Shown here: one piece after another, positions 37,501-45,616 of the stretch | How the letters are laid out: each line of letters starts with the position of its first letter | Position numbering within the stretch: the stretch's first letter is position 1 | Assembly (NCBI GenBank): GCA_003164035.1 | Contig: PLRS01000007.1 | Span: 1-64,000, forward strand | DNA length: 64,000 nt | From: Bryobacterales bacterium | GTDB lineage: Bacteria > Acidobacteriota > Terriglobia > Bryobacterales > Bryobacteraceae | Reading direction: 5' to 3' | The notes under the pieces: model-generated | The model's database searches: none | Seen by the model: the letters and a program-made list of their open reading frames with translations, nothing else | What the model was told of the DNA's origin: nothing | Program-made: the position numbers and the translations under genes

Positions 37501-38051
37501 GAGCCTCCAAGCTCTTCCGTCTGCGTGGTTTGGGCAACACCCGGCAAAAACCGCAGCATGTCGACAACGTCGCGGCCCCGCTCGGCAATCATGTTCAGCT
37601 CCGTAGCCGTCAGGGTAGCCGAGTTTGTATAGCTTGAGGTTTCGACTTGGGCGGCCACAGCCTGGATTTCAACGGTTTGGTTCACCGAGCCGACTTCCAG
37701 GGCAATCGTCCCTAAGGAAAGCTCCTGGTTGGCGATCAGCGAGTCACCCGCCCTCTCAAACGTCTTAAATCCGGTCCTTACCACCTTCGTGTTGTATGTG
37801 CCAGGCTCGAGCGAAGGCAAAGTAAAGAGTCCGGAGTCGCTCGTGGTCGTGGTTCTGATGGCCTTAGTGGCCTGGTTGGTAACGGTTACATTGGCTCCCG
37901 GGACGGAGCCGCCTTCCGGGTCAACGACTGACCCCCTGATTGTTCCGGTTGTGATTTGCGCAAACAGCGCTGTGTCCGGCAAAATCGCCAGCCCCATCGC
38001 GACGGCCGAAACAAAAGCGAACGCGGTACTGCGACGCACGTGGTGAAGCAT
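34560..38051 (-). CDS. Oar-like TonB-dependent receptor with carboxypeptidase-regulatory domain
   Basis: 1163 residues. After a signal peptide (about 1-31, ends TALFAQ) comes a CarboxypepD_reg/Ig-like domain (TIRGSVVDPEGGSVPGANVT, LPSLEPGTYNTKVVRTGF), then a plug (MIAERGRDVVDMLRFLPGVA; GARNGAMDFTVDGVAGND) and a long beta-barrel ending SLRFRF with terminal Phe, as outer-membrane proteins require. Such receptors abound in Acidobacteria and are presumed to import large carbohydrates or other nutrients with the TonB-ExbBD complex. No SusD-like partner is adjacent. Confidence 0.92.
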   Translation of the reverse strand: MLHHVRRSTAFAFVSAVAMGLAILPDTALFAQITTGTIRGSVVDPEGGSVPGANVTVTNQATKAIRTTTTSDSGLFTLPSLEPGTYNTKVVRTGFKTFERAGDSLIANQELSLGTIALEVGSVNQTVEIQAVAAQVETSSYTNSATLTATELNMIAERGRDVVDMLRFLPGVAQTTQTEELGGSGGPPGTTAPNISGARNGAMDFTVDGVAGNDSGTASALASSINMDAIAEVSVLLNNYEAQYGRNGGSVLSTITKSGTNEFHGSGYWYVRNQLFNATDFLVNRAGLPKQEYKFNTEGATLGGPVALGRLKNHLYFFYSFDDTQSTFPAPGENTVYFTMPTALERIGNFSQSATKPTDYESGAPFPGGIIPASRINSSTQNEMNLFPLPNNLNTASTGGAYNYDFNDTFHVPKLSTMFRIDAPINPKDSMFFRGVVYHSDEQAWDTGAIGAPLWPLFYGHYKYTDDSMAVHETHIFSPSVVNELLGAVRHSTEGGPPVYPAAFNQVMTRSAVGFTAGQFYPGDNPLDIIPEVTSLAGVSDSPTLTYDFRLIETGADTTFDISDSLSIVHGSHTFKVGTYWNHRREFEGPEGTYAGAFDFSTNATNPENSGNPFANMILGNFNTYTEAEYHVSVQSRATDWDNYVQDTWKVSKKLTLNLGVRVVYYTPFSQDNLKEWNAADLILSQYSPSESARLYKPAIINGVRVGYDAISGSTVSAAAIGAFVPGTGSIAPGSALASNYTGPRGFIDHSPPRPEPRVGFSYDPFGNGKTSIRAGFGMFYQTLTDGNIGFNMVGAPPNQITSLVYNGNVSTMLSGGPLSAPASSLAQEQKAITPYNMNTSFGIQRDIGGGTIVEARWVGTYGRHLWTEENLNLLPMGAQFLPQNIDPTSPSGAPYVTSLLVPYTGYGSSLTYFAPMTSSNYNGLQVTADRRLSHGLSYGLAYTYSKVMDFADTDQVIGQPTYFSAQRNYALAGFDATHVFAFHYTYNIPVAESWKAIPAAKLIASNWQVSGVTTFASGEPVSITFSMTNGENTSGGGDPQRVNLTCGPNYGWGSRSDNQFFNTSCVQLMGIGQPGSADRNPIRGPGINNWDATIFRNFNLGSEKRVLTFRWEMYNFLNHAQFSGVNAAALFTPAGVQSNASFGQVNATRPPRVMQGSLRFRF

Positions 38052-38529
38052 ACAACCTCGCTAGCAGCTTAGACAGTCTTGGTCGTGGTTGTTGGTTTTG
38101 GTAGCTGCACAGCCACCAGCATCGATAAAGATCATTAACTAAAGATCGACACCTCCGGCCGGGTCCTCGAGTTATTCACCTTTTTGCTTAATCGGCAATC
38201 TTTCGATGAGGTCTTTGTATCTTTAGGACGCTCCCCAGAGTTGGTTCTACAGCATTCGTCACTCAAATGCAAGGCCTTTTGGTCAATGCGTTAAGAAACA
38301 TACCAAAGTCGCCGTTTGGCGTCCGCCCGACCCGAAGCCGGGCTTGGCTCAAGAGGCAGGCGGCAGCAGAAGCGGGGCAAGGGCGTGGTGTTACGGGTGC
38401 CGTCGGGAATTCCGCCAAAATTCCCGCGGCCACAAGGAACCAAAACGCCGGAGGAGCAGTGAAACCGCCGCCCGTCGCATATCGTGCTAAACTGATGCGC
38501 AAATCCGGAATGTCCGGGAAGGGAAAGGC
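38052..38529. other. Gene-free divergent intergenic region
   Basis: This 478-bp region lies between the divergent TonB receptor and MBL-fold genes. 38052-38290 is clearly AT-richer than its surroundings and is likely promoter-bearing for the receptor. 38290-38480 is GC-rich with no convincing ORF. TAAACT near 38490 may be a -10 for the MBL-fold gene. Confidence 0.45.
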
Positions 38530-39600
38530 ATGAGAATCCTTAAGGTGGGTTTGCTTTTGACGTTTCTCGGTTCCGTCCTCGCGGCCGCCGATAGGCTCGA
38601 CGTATATACGGTTGACGTCGAGGGGGGCAAGTGTCTGCTGGTTGTTTCTCCTTCCGGGGAGTCGCTGCTCATCGATGTCGGCTGGCCGGCGTTCAATGCC
38701 CGCCCGGCGTCGACGGATCGAGTTCTGGAGGCTGTCAAGGCCGCCGGTCTGAAGCGGATCGACTACCTGTTGATCTCGCATTTCGATATCGATCACATTG
38801 GAGACGTTCCGGCGCTGGAGGCTAAGTTCCCCATCGGGCATATTTACGATCACGGCGACATTCAGTTTTCAACCGCCATCACCGATGAAAAGTATACGCG
38901 AGGGTTGGATTCTCAGCGGGAGCGGTTTAGAGCCTACGACGCCGTTCGTCGGAAGGTTGGCCACACGGTAGTCAAACCGGGTGACAAGATTCCGGTCAAG
39001 GGCGTGGATGTGGAGGTGGTGGCGGCAGCGGGGAAGTTCATCCGGAAGCCGCTCCAGGGTGCGGGCGCGCCAAATCCGCTGTGCTCGACTAACCCCCGGC
39101 AGGCCGTGATTGAGAGAGATGTGGAAGATAACCTCTCAGTCGGTCTGCTGTTTACCTTAGGAAAGTTCCGCATGCTAGACCTGGCAGACCTGGAAGCGCA
39201 CTACAGTCGCGATTTGGTTTGCCCCAACAACTTGCTGGGGAAGGTGGACGTGTATCAGGTGAACGTGCACGGCCAGTTCAAGGGGATCGCGCCGGAGTTG
39301 ATCGGAGCGGTGCACCCGCGGGTAGCGATCGTGGGCAATGGCGCGAGGAAAGGCGCCGATCCGCAAACCTGGCCGGTCCTGCGCGCCACGCCCGGCCTGG
39401 AAGACATCTGGCAGGTTCACTTCTCGGCAAACGGGACCAAAGATACGAATCCGCCGGACGATTTCATTGCCAACCTGGAACCGGCCGACGAGTACAGATC
39501 GATCAAACTGTCGGCGGAATCGACTGGGACCTTCACGGTGACCAATCCAAGGAATGGTTTCAGCAAGACTTATAGGCCCATAATCGGCGGACCGAAATAG
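38530..39600 (+). CDS. Secreted metallo-beta-lactamase-fold hydrolase (ComEC-like)
   Basis: 356 residues with a signal peptide (about 1-19, ends VLAA). The MBL core resembles the ComEC C-terminal domain: VYTVDVEGGKCLLVVSP, SLLIDVGW, YLLISHFDIDHIGD (the HxDxDH metal motif), and later LADLEAHYSRDL. VHPRVAIVGNGARKGADP lies in the position of the last metal ligands but lacks an obvious His except the first. Exported, free-standing forms are common in Acidobacteria; the substrate is unknown. The C-terminal ~60 residues look like a small beta domain. Confidence 0.83.
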   Translation: MRILKVGLLLTFLGSVLAAADRLDVYTVDVEGGKCLLVVSPSGESLLIDVGWPAFNARPASTDRVLEAVKAAGLKRIDYLLISHFDIDHIGDVPALEAKFPIGHIYDHGDIQFSTAITDEKYTRGLDSQRERFRAYDAVRRKVGHTVVKPGDKIPVKGVDVEVVAAAGKFIRKPLQGAGAPNPLCSTNPRQAVIERDVEDNLSVGLLFTLGKFRMLDLADLEAHYSRDLVCPNNLLGKVDVYQVNVHGQFKGIAPELIGAVHPRVAIVGNGARKGADPQTWPVLRATPGLEDIWQVHFSANGTKDTNPPDDFIANLEPADEYRSIKLSAESTGTFTVTNPRNGFSKTYRPIIGGPK

Positions 39601-39850
39601 CGCGCCGCCCGGCAGGACCAGCAACCGCGCGCGTTACCGAACCGTTGGGTGGATGTTCGCCGGCCTGAGCTGCCAGCTTTCGGCCCACACTGGACTTCGC
39701 CACAGTCCTGGCGTTAAAGTCGACCGCATCGGGTCCGTCTCCAACCGCACCGGCAGCGAGAAACGGCTCACTTGAACGCGACCCCATAGCGATTCGGTTC
39801 GGCTCGATCGGAGTGCGCATGTTTCGCACCAGGGCGTTGTCGATTGTCGT

Positions 39851-40189
39851 CTATGCCGAACGCCGGATCGGTACAAAACGGATCTCGACCCGCTGATTCA
39901 ACGCGCCCGCTATCCTGCGCAACATCGCCAGGGAGTGGCCCTCATAATCGACGTCCTCAAGGCGACAGATGACCGATGCGGTGGTGCCTATGAGCTTGGC
40001 AAGCTGAGTTTGGGTGAGGGCCGCCGCTGACCTCAATTCTTGGATTTTACGGGCGATCTCTTCATTCGCGCGCGCCTCTTCCAGGTTCTTCAGCCGGGCC
40101 GGCTTGCCTTCGTAGAGACGGCGGTGAAGGATCTCCACCGCATCGCTGGTCGGTTTCAGCGTCTTTGCTTTGTTATCTGGCATGGTCAA
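39851..40189 (-). CDS. HigA-like XRE-family antitoxin
   Basis: 112 residues. A charged N-terminus (EEARANEEIARKIQELRSAA) leads to a Cro/C1 helix-turn-helix: LTQTQLAKLIGTTASVICRL, then LAMLRRIAGALNQRVEIRFV. The start overlaps the toxin stop by 4 bp. Toxin-first order is typical of higBA. It probably binds the palindrome at 40569-40584. Confidence 0.87.
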   Translation of the reverse strand: MTMPDNKAKTLKPTSDAVEILHRRLYEGKPARLKNLEEARANEEIARKIQELRSAAALTQTQLAKLIGTTASVICRLEDVDYEGHSLAMLRRIAGALNQRVEIRFVPIRRSA

Positions 40190-40554
40190 GCCTCCTCATA
40201 AGTGTGCTTCGCCGGATTCGCCTCAAGCCGCTTCTTGCGTTCGACGGCGCGATCGATCTCTTTCGGCGGGACCACCCGCTCTTTCGCAAGACCGTGAGAG
40301 ACCACGGCCGCCACGGCGCCGTGGAAGAAGTACAGGATCCGGTGATGAACGCCTCCCAGGCTGGCTCGCAGTTCGTAGATGCCGTCTCGCAGGAAGTCCG
40401 CTTCGGGCCGACGCAGTTCGTGGCCCATCTCGCCCAATCGTTCCAACCGGAGGAAGCACTTGTCCTGGACTTTCGCCGGTAACTTGTCGAACCACTCGAT
40501 GAACGGGCATGATCCGTCTTCCTCCCGGTAGAGGGCAACTCTGGTCTTCGACAC
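40186..40554 (-). CDS. HigB-like toxin (RelE superfamily, Gp49-like)
   Basis: 122 residues from GTG 40554. VALYREEDGSCPFIEWFDKL is the family N-terminus, followed by LRRPEADFLRDGIYELRASL, HHRILYFFHGAVAAVVSHGL and KEIDRAVERKKRLE. The Arg and His residues of the HigB RNase region are present. HigB cleaves translated mRNA. A -10-like TAAACT lies 8 nt before the GTG, so the operon may be leaderless. Confidence 0.87.
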   Translation of the reverse strand: MSKTRVALYREEDGSCPFIEWFDKLPAKVQDKCFLRLERLGEMGHELRRPEADFLRDGIYELRASLGGVHHRILYFFHGAVAAVVSHGLAKERVVPPKEIDRAVERKKRLEANPAKHTYEEA

Positions 40555-40568
40555 TCGATCCCAGTTTA

Positions 40569-40584
40569 TTCGCAATATTGCGAA
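40569..40584. promoter_or_regulatory. Perfect 16-bp palindrome upstream of higBA (operator)
   Basis: TTCGCAATATTGCGAA is a perfect palindrome 15 bp upstream of the toxin start, immediately preceding the TAAACT -10-like box. Its position fits an operator through which HigA represses the operon. Confidence 0.65.
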
Positions 40585-40794
40585 AACGCAAGTTGGCTTT
40601 GCGACGCTGCGAAGGCGGTCACCGCTCCACGTGGGGGGGGGGAACCTGAATCGCAAGTGTACAAATGGCGCGGCCGATCTTCCACGCGTGTCTGTTTTGA
40701 CACGGCCAGCGAACAAAAAAAGTGAAACAAATCAGCGAGTTATGGTTTGGTCGCGCCACTGCATAGAAGAGAGATCGTACGGAGGAATCGGACG

Positions 40795-41334
40795 ATGCTC
40801 TCGCGGGTTGCAGAACGGCAGATTAGAAGGATGGCCGCACTTACCAGCACGTTGCTGTTTGCCACAGCGGAGGCTTTGGCGCAGCAGGAGCAAGCCAGGG
40901 GTTCGCGGCGGATCGTGGTCAGCATTCCGGATTGCAAACTGGCAATTCTGGAATCGGGCAAAGTGGTCAGGATTTATCCCACCGCGGTGGGAGCGGTGGG
41001 CTCGCCCAGTCCGGCGGGCAAATACACCATCGTGACGCGGTTGACGGAGCCAACCTGGTACGGCAAGGGAAAGATCGTGGGTCCGGGAAAGAACAATCCG
41101 CTGGGGACGCGCTGGCTGGGCCTGAGTGTTTTGGGTTACGGCATTCACGGCACAAACGCCCCGGCATCGATCGGGCATAACGCATCGCACGGCTGCATTC
41201 GGATGCGGAATCGGGACGTGGAGGAGTTGTTCGCGATGGTTTCGGTGGGTGACGAGGTCGAATTATACGGCCAGCGTTCACCGGAACTGGACGCAATTTT
41301 CGGGGTGGAGACGGCGGCTGCGGGAACGCAGTGA
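40795..41334 (+). CDS. L,D-transpeptidase (YkuD domain)
   Basis: 179 residues from ATG 40795, with GGAGG 9 nt upstream. A signal peptide ends near FATAEALA. The YkuD domain runs from RIVVSIPDCKLAILESGKVV, through PTAVGAVGSPSPAGKYTI, to the active site HGTNAPASIGHNASHGCIRM with the catalytic Cys near residue 133. These enzymes form 3-3 peptidoglycan crosslinks or attach proteins to the wall. The downstream 140 bp hold a polypurine/polypyrimidine repeat. Confidence 0.9.
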   Translation: MLSRVAERQIRRMAALTSTLLFATAEALAQQEQARGSRRIVVSIPDCKLAILESGKVVRIYPTAVGAVGSPSPAGKYTIVTRLTEPTWYGKGKIVGPGKNNPLGTRWLGLSVLGYGIHGTNAPASIGHNASHGCIRMRNRDVEELFAMVSVGDEVELYGQRSPELDAIFGVETAAAGTQ

Positions 41335-41339
41335 AGGCG

Positions 41340-41460
41340 GGAGTTGGAAGGAAGTTGGAAGGCTGAAGGCTGAAGGGAGAAGAAGAAGGAAGAGGAAGGA
41401 AGAAGGAAGTCGAGCTGACTTCTACCTTCTACCTGCTACCTTCTATCTTCCGATTTCTGC
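41340..41460. repeat. Polypurine-polypyrimidine inverted repeat
   Basis: A purine-rich tract (41340-41410, GGAAGGAAGAAGGAAG units) faces a pyrimidine-rich tract (41416-41450, CTTCTACCTTCTACC units). The two halves are partly complementary around TCGAGCTGA. It could form a hairpin or triplex; no coding potential. Confidence 0.6.
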
Positions 41461-41480
41461 GTTCTCGGAAGGATTTATTC

Positions 41481-41621
41481 ATGTCGAACGGACTCGAAAG
41501 CACGCTCGGGTGCATCCTGATGGCGGCGGTTTCGTTGCCGCTATCGTTTTACCTGGCGCGGGGATGCCTGCGCGGGGTGTTGCGTCTGCTTAACGGGAGT
41601 CAACGCCGCGATGTGCTATGA
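41481..41621 (+). CDS. 46-residue membrane peptide, coupled to the next gene
   Basis: The ORF encodes MSNGLESTLGCILMAAVSLP followed by LSFYLARGCLRGVLRLLNG and a polar end. One helix (about 10-25) and a basic amphipathic tail suggest a small inner-membrane protein. AAGGA lies 8 nt upstream. The stop overlaps the next ATG (ATGA). No family is recognised. Confidence 0.55.
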   Translation: MSNGLESTLGCILMAAVSLPLSFYLARGCLRGVLRLLNGSQRRDVL

Positions 41622-42814
41622 TCGCAGCCGTGAAGGGCTGGCACGCGGTACTCGCCGCGGCGTGTATGCTGGTTCCGGCGAGGGGTTGGGCGGCCGACGA
41701 TGCGGCCGGTGCCGCGCGCGAACTGGCGGCGCAGACAGCGCTTTTTGCGGGCGCGGGCGCCACCATCGCGGTTTCGTTTCGCAATCTCTCTTCGTTGGGT
41801 CCGGTACAACTGGAACAGGGGCGAACCGGCTATGAAGCCGCGCTGCGGCAGGCAGGCATGCGGCTGGGCGAGGGCGGTACGGTGGAGGCCCGCGTCTCGC
41901 TCTCCGAAAATGGATCGCAATACCTTCTGATCGCGGATCTGCGCAAGGGCGATGAGCGGCAAGTGGCGATGGCGGCATGGAAGCGCGGCGCCGGCGCGAA
42001 ACCCGCCGATTCGGCTGCCTGGATCGAGCGCAAAGCGGTTTGGGAGCAGGAGGAGCAGGTTCTGGACGCCGCCTTTCCGGGGGACGCCATGGTTTTGCTG
42101 GCGCCATCCGGGGTGGGCATTTATGCCAAACGCGGCGAGCGGTGGGAGCAGCGCCGGCTGCTGCGCATTTCGTCCTCCCGGCCGTGGCCTCGCGACCTGC
42201 GCGGCCATCTGAGTTTCCAGGGCACATCTTTCCGCGCCTTCCTTCCGGGCGTGACCTGCAGCGGCACGACCGAACCGGAGGCAAGCATGGAATGCCGCGC
42301 GGGTGAGGACCCCTGGAGCCTGGAATCGGCCGGCGGGGTGGGCATGTCCGCGTATTTCACGGCCGGGCGGAACTACTTCGACGGCCGCCTCGCCATTGGG
42401 AGCGGAGCGACACGCAGCGGGGCGCCATTCTATTCGGCGGCGGCGGTGGCGGGCGACCAGCGCCAGCCGGTCTGGCTGCTCGCCCTCGTCAACGGGAAAG
42501 CGCAAGTCGTGGACGGCGGATTCAACGTGCTGGCGGAGATCGCCGGGTGGGGCAGCGATATCGCGTCGGTCGAGACCCGCTGCGGGACCGGGTACCAGGT
42601 GCTGGCGACTCAATCTTCCGACGCCAACGACAGCGACGCCATTCAGGCCTATATCTGGAAAGGCGGGTCGATGGCGGCGGGTACCCCGGCGGCGGCCTTT
42701 CCCGGGCCGGTGACCGCGTTGTGGGCGAAGGGAGACAGCGCGGTAGCGGTGGCGCGCGACTTGCAAACGGGGAATTACGTGGTCTATGTGCTCACGGTGG
42801 CTTGCGGCGGATAA
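41618..42814 (+). CDS. Secreted protein of unknown function, 398 residues
   Basis: A signal peptide (MIAAVKGWHAVLAAACMLVP, cleaved near ARGWA) is followed by a domain with FAGAGATIAVSFRNLSSLGP, LRQAGMRLGEGGTVEARVSL and GDERQVAMAAWKRG. A second, propeller-like half follows with several beta strands (FYSAAAVAGDQRQPVWLLAL; KAQVVDGGFNVLAEIAGWGS) and three scattered Cys. I do not recognise a named family. It begins the coupled run leading to the kinase. Family A repeat copy 4 starts directly after its TAA. Confidence 0.75.
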   Translation: MIAAVKGWHAVLAAACMLVPARGWAADDAAGAARELAAQTALFAGAGATIAVSFRNLSSLGPVQLEQGRTGYEAALRQAGMRLGEGGTVEARVSLSENGSQYLLIADLRKGDERQVAMAAWKRGAGAKPADSAAWIERKAVWEQEEQVLDAAFPGDAMVLLAPSGVGIYAKRGERWEQRRLLRISSSRPWPRDLRGHLSFQGTSFRAFLPGVTCSGTTEPEASMECRAGEDPWSLESAGGVGMSAYFTAGRNYFDGRLAIGSGATRSGAPFYSAAAVAGDQRQPVWLLALVNGKAQVVDGGFNVLAEIAGWGSDIASVETRCGTGYQVLATQSSDANDSDAIQAYIWKGGSMAAGTPAAAFPGPVTALWAKGDSAVAVARDLQTGNYVVYVLTVACGG

Positions 42815-42876
42815 GTGGGACAGGCCTCCTGGCCTGTCTTCTTCGAACAGCCGACAGGCCAGGAGGCCTGTCCTAC
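42815..42876. repeat. Family A inverted repeat, copy 4, inside an operon
   Basis: Arms 42815-42838 and 42853-42876 match the family. It begins directly after the TAA of the 398-residue protein and ends 2 bp before ATG 42879 of the binding-protein gene, filling the space between two co-directional genes. Confidence 0.9.
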
Positions 42877-42878
42877 TG

Positions 42879-43871
42879 ATGATCGTCCTCGCCCTGGCGG
42901 GCTCCACGCAGGCGGCTACGCGGCCGCGCTACGGAGGCGTGCTCCGGGTGGAGATACGGGAGAGCTTCGAATCGGTGGACCCGCCTGACAGCGGCACGGG
43001 ATTGGCGGATTTGCTGGGCGCGTTCTCCATCACCCGCTGGGAAGCTGGGCGGCGGGCATCCTATGCGGCGGACAATAACGCTGCTGGCGGGCGCCCGTTC
43101 GTGGACGCGGTCGAGGTTCAGATGGGGCGTACGCTGCGCGAGCAATCGATCGACCTGGAAGTGGGCAAGGCAGACGTCATCCAGCTCGGAGCCGGCGAAT
43201 CGCGGCGCGGCGTGGGAGGACGGAAAATGTGGGTATCGGCGCCAGTCCGAATCGTGGCGCTGGCGTTCGGCCCGCGCGTGGAGGACGCGCGCATCCGCGA
43301 GGGGCTGGCGCTGGCGGTGGACCGCACCGCGATTCTCAACGTACTGCTGCAAAAGCAAGGTGAAATTTCGGGAGCGCTGCTGCCGCAATGGATTTCCGGC
43401 TACGCGTTCCTATTCCCGTCGGATAGGGACCTGGGGAGGGCGCGGGCGCTGGTTGCGGCGGCCTCGCCCGGCGGCCGCAACCTGTCGCTGGGTGTGGAAG
43501 ATGCAAGCCTTCGCGCCATGGCGGACCGGGTAGCGCTGAACGCACGCGATGCCGGCCTGGCGGTAACCACGGCGACGCAAACCAATGCCAGTGACGTTCG
43601 CCTGCTGGAAGTCGAGGTCGCCGCCGGCGACCCGGCCAGGGCGTTGGCTGCGATTGCCGCCGCTCTGGGACTGACCGCGCCTGCGCGGATGGAGAGTATC
43701 GAGGCCGTGTACAACGCCGAACGGGCCATGCTGGAAGGGTTTCGCGTGGTCCCGCTGTTTCATCTGCCCGACGTGTACGGCGCCGGGCCGCGGGTGAAGG
43801 GCGCCGCGGGAATCTCGCCGCTGGGGCAGTGGAGGTTCGAGAACGTGTGGCTGGAAGGCGACCGGCCATGA
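42879..43871 (+). CDS. Degenerate family 5 solute-binding protein-like (OppA/DppA fold)
   Basis: 330 residues from ATG 42879, shorter than the usual 500-550. It has a short signal (VLALAGSTQAA) and then typical fragments: RPRYGGVLRVEIRESFES, VALAFGPRVEDARIREGLAL, AVDRTAILNVLLQKQGEISG, LLPQWISGYAFLFPSDRD, and LGQWRFENVWLE at the end. Parts of lobe I seem missing. There is no adjacent permease, and its stop overlaps the kinase ATG, so it more likely senses a ligand for the kinase than imports one (inference). Confidence 0.75.
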   Translation: MIVLALAGSTQAATRPRYGGVLRVEIRESFESVDPPDSGTGLADLLGAFSITRWEAGRRASYAADNNAAGGRPFVDAVEVQMGRTLREQSIDLEVGKADVIQLGAGESRRGVGGRKMWVSAPVRIVALAFGPRVEDARIREGLALAVDRTAILNVLLQKQGEISGALLPQWISGYAFLFPSDRDLGRARALVAAASPGGRNLSLGVEDASLRAMADRVALNARDAGLAVTTATQTNASDVRLLEVEVAAGDPARALAAIAAALGLTAPARMESIEAVYNAERAMLEGFRVVPLFHLPDVYGAGPRVKGAAGISPLGQWRFENVWLEGDRP

Positions 43872-45610
43872 CGTTTCGCACCCGTCTGCTGTTGATTTTC
43901 ACCCTCGCGGTAGTGGCCTCGGTAGGGGTGGTGGAACTGCTGGTGCAGAAAGCCACGCGGCGCGAATTCGAGCGCATGGACGCGGCGCGTTCCGACGCAT
44001 TGGTAACCCAATTCCGCAAAGAATTCGACCGGCGCAGCCAGGAGGTAGTGCGCGCGGTAGAAGGCATCGGGCAATCCGACAGCGCTCTGAATATCGCGAT
44101 CTCGCCCGACCCCACCTCGTTCTATGGCGAAGCCGGGGCGCTGGCGGCGGCCCACAGCCTGGACCTGCTGGAACTGGTGGCCGGGGATGGCTCCATCGTC
44201 TCGTCGGCCGAGTGGCCGGCGCGTTTCGGCTATCGGGAAGACTGGCTGTTGGAGCACGGAGACTGGTCCGAGGGCCACGCTTTCCTGCGGCGCGCCGAAT
44301 TGCCGGACAGGTTCACCCTGGCGCTGGCCGCGGTTTCCACGGTGACTGCGGGCGACCGGAAACTGTTCGTGGTGGGCGGACAGCAGCTCGACCAGGCGTT
44401 TCTATCCTCGCTGGTGCTGCCGGACGGGATGCGGGCGCTGTTGTATCGCAGCCTCGATCCGAAATTCGCGCCGGAGCAGATGCTGGGGCCCGGCCCCCGG
44501 TCCCCGGAATTGCGGGCGCTCGTGGAGGACACGCTGGCGCGGAAGCGGGAGCGGTATCGCGTGGTCGGCGCGGGCGCGGCGGCGGAATCGTTTCACGCCT
44601 TGCCGCTAACGGGTTACGATGGCGCGGCCCTGGGGGCGCTGCTGATCGGCAGTTCACGGCGCGGCCTGGCGGTGCTGGAATCGAAGCAATTGCGCTACGG
44701 CATCGAAGTAGCAGGTTTCGGCATCCTGATGAGCGTGGCGTTGGGCGCGTGGGCCACGGCGCGGGTCACCCGCCCGGTGGAGCGGCTGGCGCGCAGTGCG
44801 ACGGCGGTGGCCGCGGGCAACTGGGATACCACCGTGGAAGTGACCTCCGGCGACGAGATCGGGCGGCTGGCGCTGGCCTTTAATCGCATGACCGAGGAAC
44901 TGATGGCGCAGCGCGAGCGGCTGGTGCAGGCCGAGCGGGTCGCGGCCTGGCGCGAGTTGGCGCGGCGCCTGGCGCACGAATTGAAGAATCCGCTGTTTCC
45001 GCTGCAGATCACGGTGGAGAACATGCAGCGCGCCCGGTCGCAGTACCCGGAGCAATTCGACGAAGTATTTAGCGAGGGCAGTCAGACGCTCCTGGCGGAG
45101 CTCGGCAACCTGAAACAGATCGTGGCGCGCTTCAGCGACTTCGCCAAAATGCCGGCGCCGGAAATGCAGCCGCTCGATTTCAACCGGCTGACCGGCGAGA
45201 CCATGAAACTGTTCGAGGCGCAACTGGCGCAGGCCGGAATCGCGGCCCAATTGGAACTGGACCCCGCGGCTCCCGCGGTGATGGCCGACCCGGAACAGAT
45301 CACTCGCGCGCTGCGCAACCTGATTCTGAACGCTATCGACGCCATGCCGCAAGGGGGCACGCTGACAGTGCGCACGCGCCGCTTGGGCGCGGGCTTGCGC
45401 ATCGAGATCGCCGATACCGGGCAGGGCCTGACGCCGGAGGAATGCGGGCGCCTGTTCACGCCGTACTACACCACCAAGACGCACGGCACGGGGCTGGGAC
45501 TCGCCATCGTGCAATCGGTGGTGAGCGATCACCACGGCCGTATTTCGGTGACCGGCGCGCCGGGGAAAGGCGCCACGTTTCAGATCGATCTGGGGGAGCG
45601 GGCGGGATAG
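43868..45610 (+). CDS. NtrY-like sensor histidine kinase
   Basis: 580 residues from ATG 43868 (overlaps the binding-protein stop). Membrane helix 1 is at about 5-27 and helix 2 at about 277-298, enclosing a ~250-residue periplasmic sensor. HAMP at about 298-350; the HisKA His near 370 in RRLAHELKNPLFPLQITV; ATPase N-box NLILNAIDAMPQGGTL, ADTGQGLTPEECGR and THGTGLGLAIVQSV. The kinase type pairs with NtrC-like regulators, and one follows after 6 bp. Confidence 0.92.
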   Translation: MTFRTRLLLIFTLAVVASVGVVELLVQKATRREFERMDAARSDALVTQFRKEFDRRSQEVVRAVEGIGQSDSALNIAISPDPTSFYGEAGALAAAHSLDLLELVAGDGSIVSSAEWPARFGYREDWLLEHGDWSEGHAFLRRAELPDRFTLALAAVSTVTAGDRKLFVVGGQQLDQAFLSSLVLPDGMRALLYRSLDPKFAPEQMLGPGPRSPELRALVEDTLARKRERYRVVGAGAAAESFHALPLTGYDGAALGALLIGSSRRGLAVLESKQLRYGIEVAGFGILMSVALGAWATARVTRPVERLARSATAVAAGNWDTTVEVTSGDEIGRLALAFNRMTEELMAQRERLVQAERVAAWRELARRLAHELKNPLFPLQITVENMQRARSQYPEQFDEVFSEGSQTLLAELGNLKQIVARFSDFAKMPAPEMQPLDFNRLTGETMKLFEAQLAQAGIAAQLELDPAAPAVMADPEQITRALRNLILNAIDAMPQGGTLTVRTRRLGAGLRIEIADTGQGLTPEECGRLFTPYYTTKTHGTGLGLAIVQSVVSDHHGRISVTGAPGKGATFQIDLGERAG

Positions 45611-45616
45611 ACATTC

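Noticed and set aside
40633-40642. Run of ten G residues, possible phase-variation tract
   Set aside because: It lies in a non-coding gap between higB and the L,D-transpeptidase, and no reading frame depends on it. A weak effect on transcription cannot be excluded.
42786-42878. An upstream extension of the binding protein reading through family A copy 4
   Set aside because: The frame is open, but the extension would be repeat-encoded and would precede the signal peptide that starts at ATG 42879.
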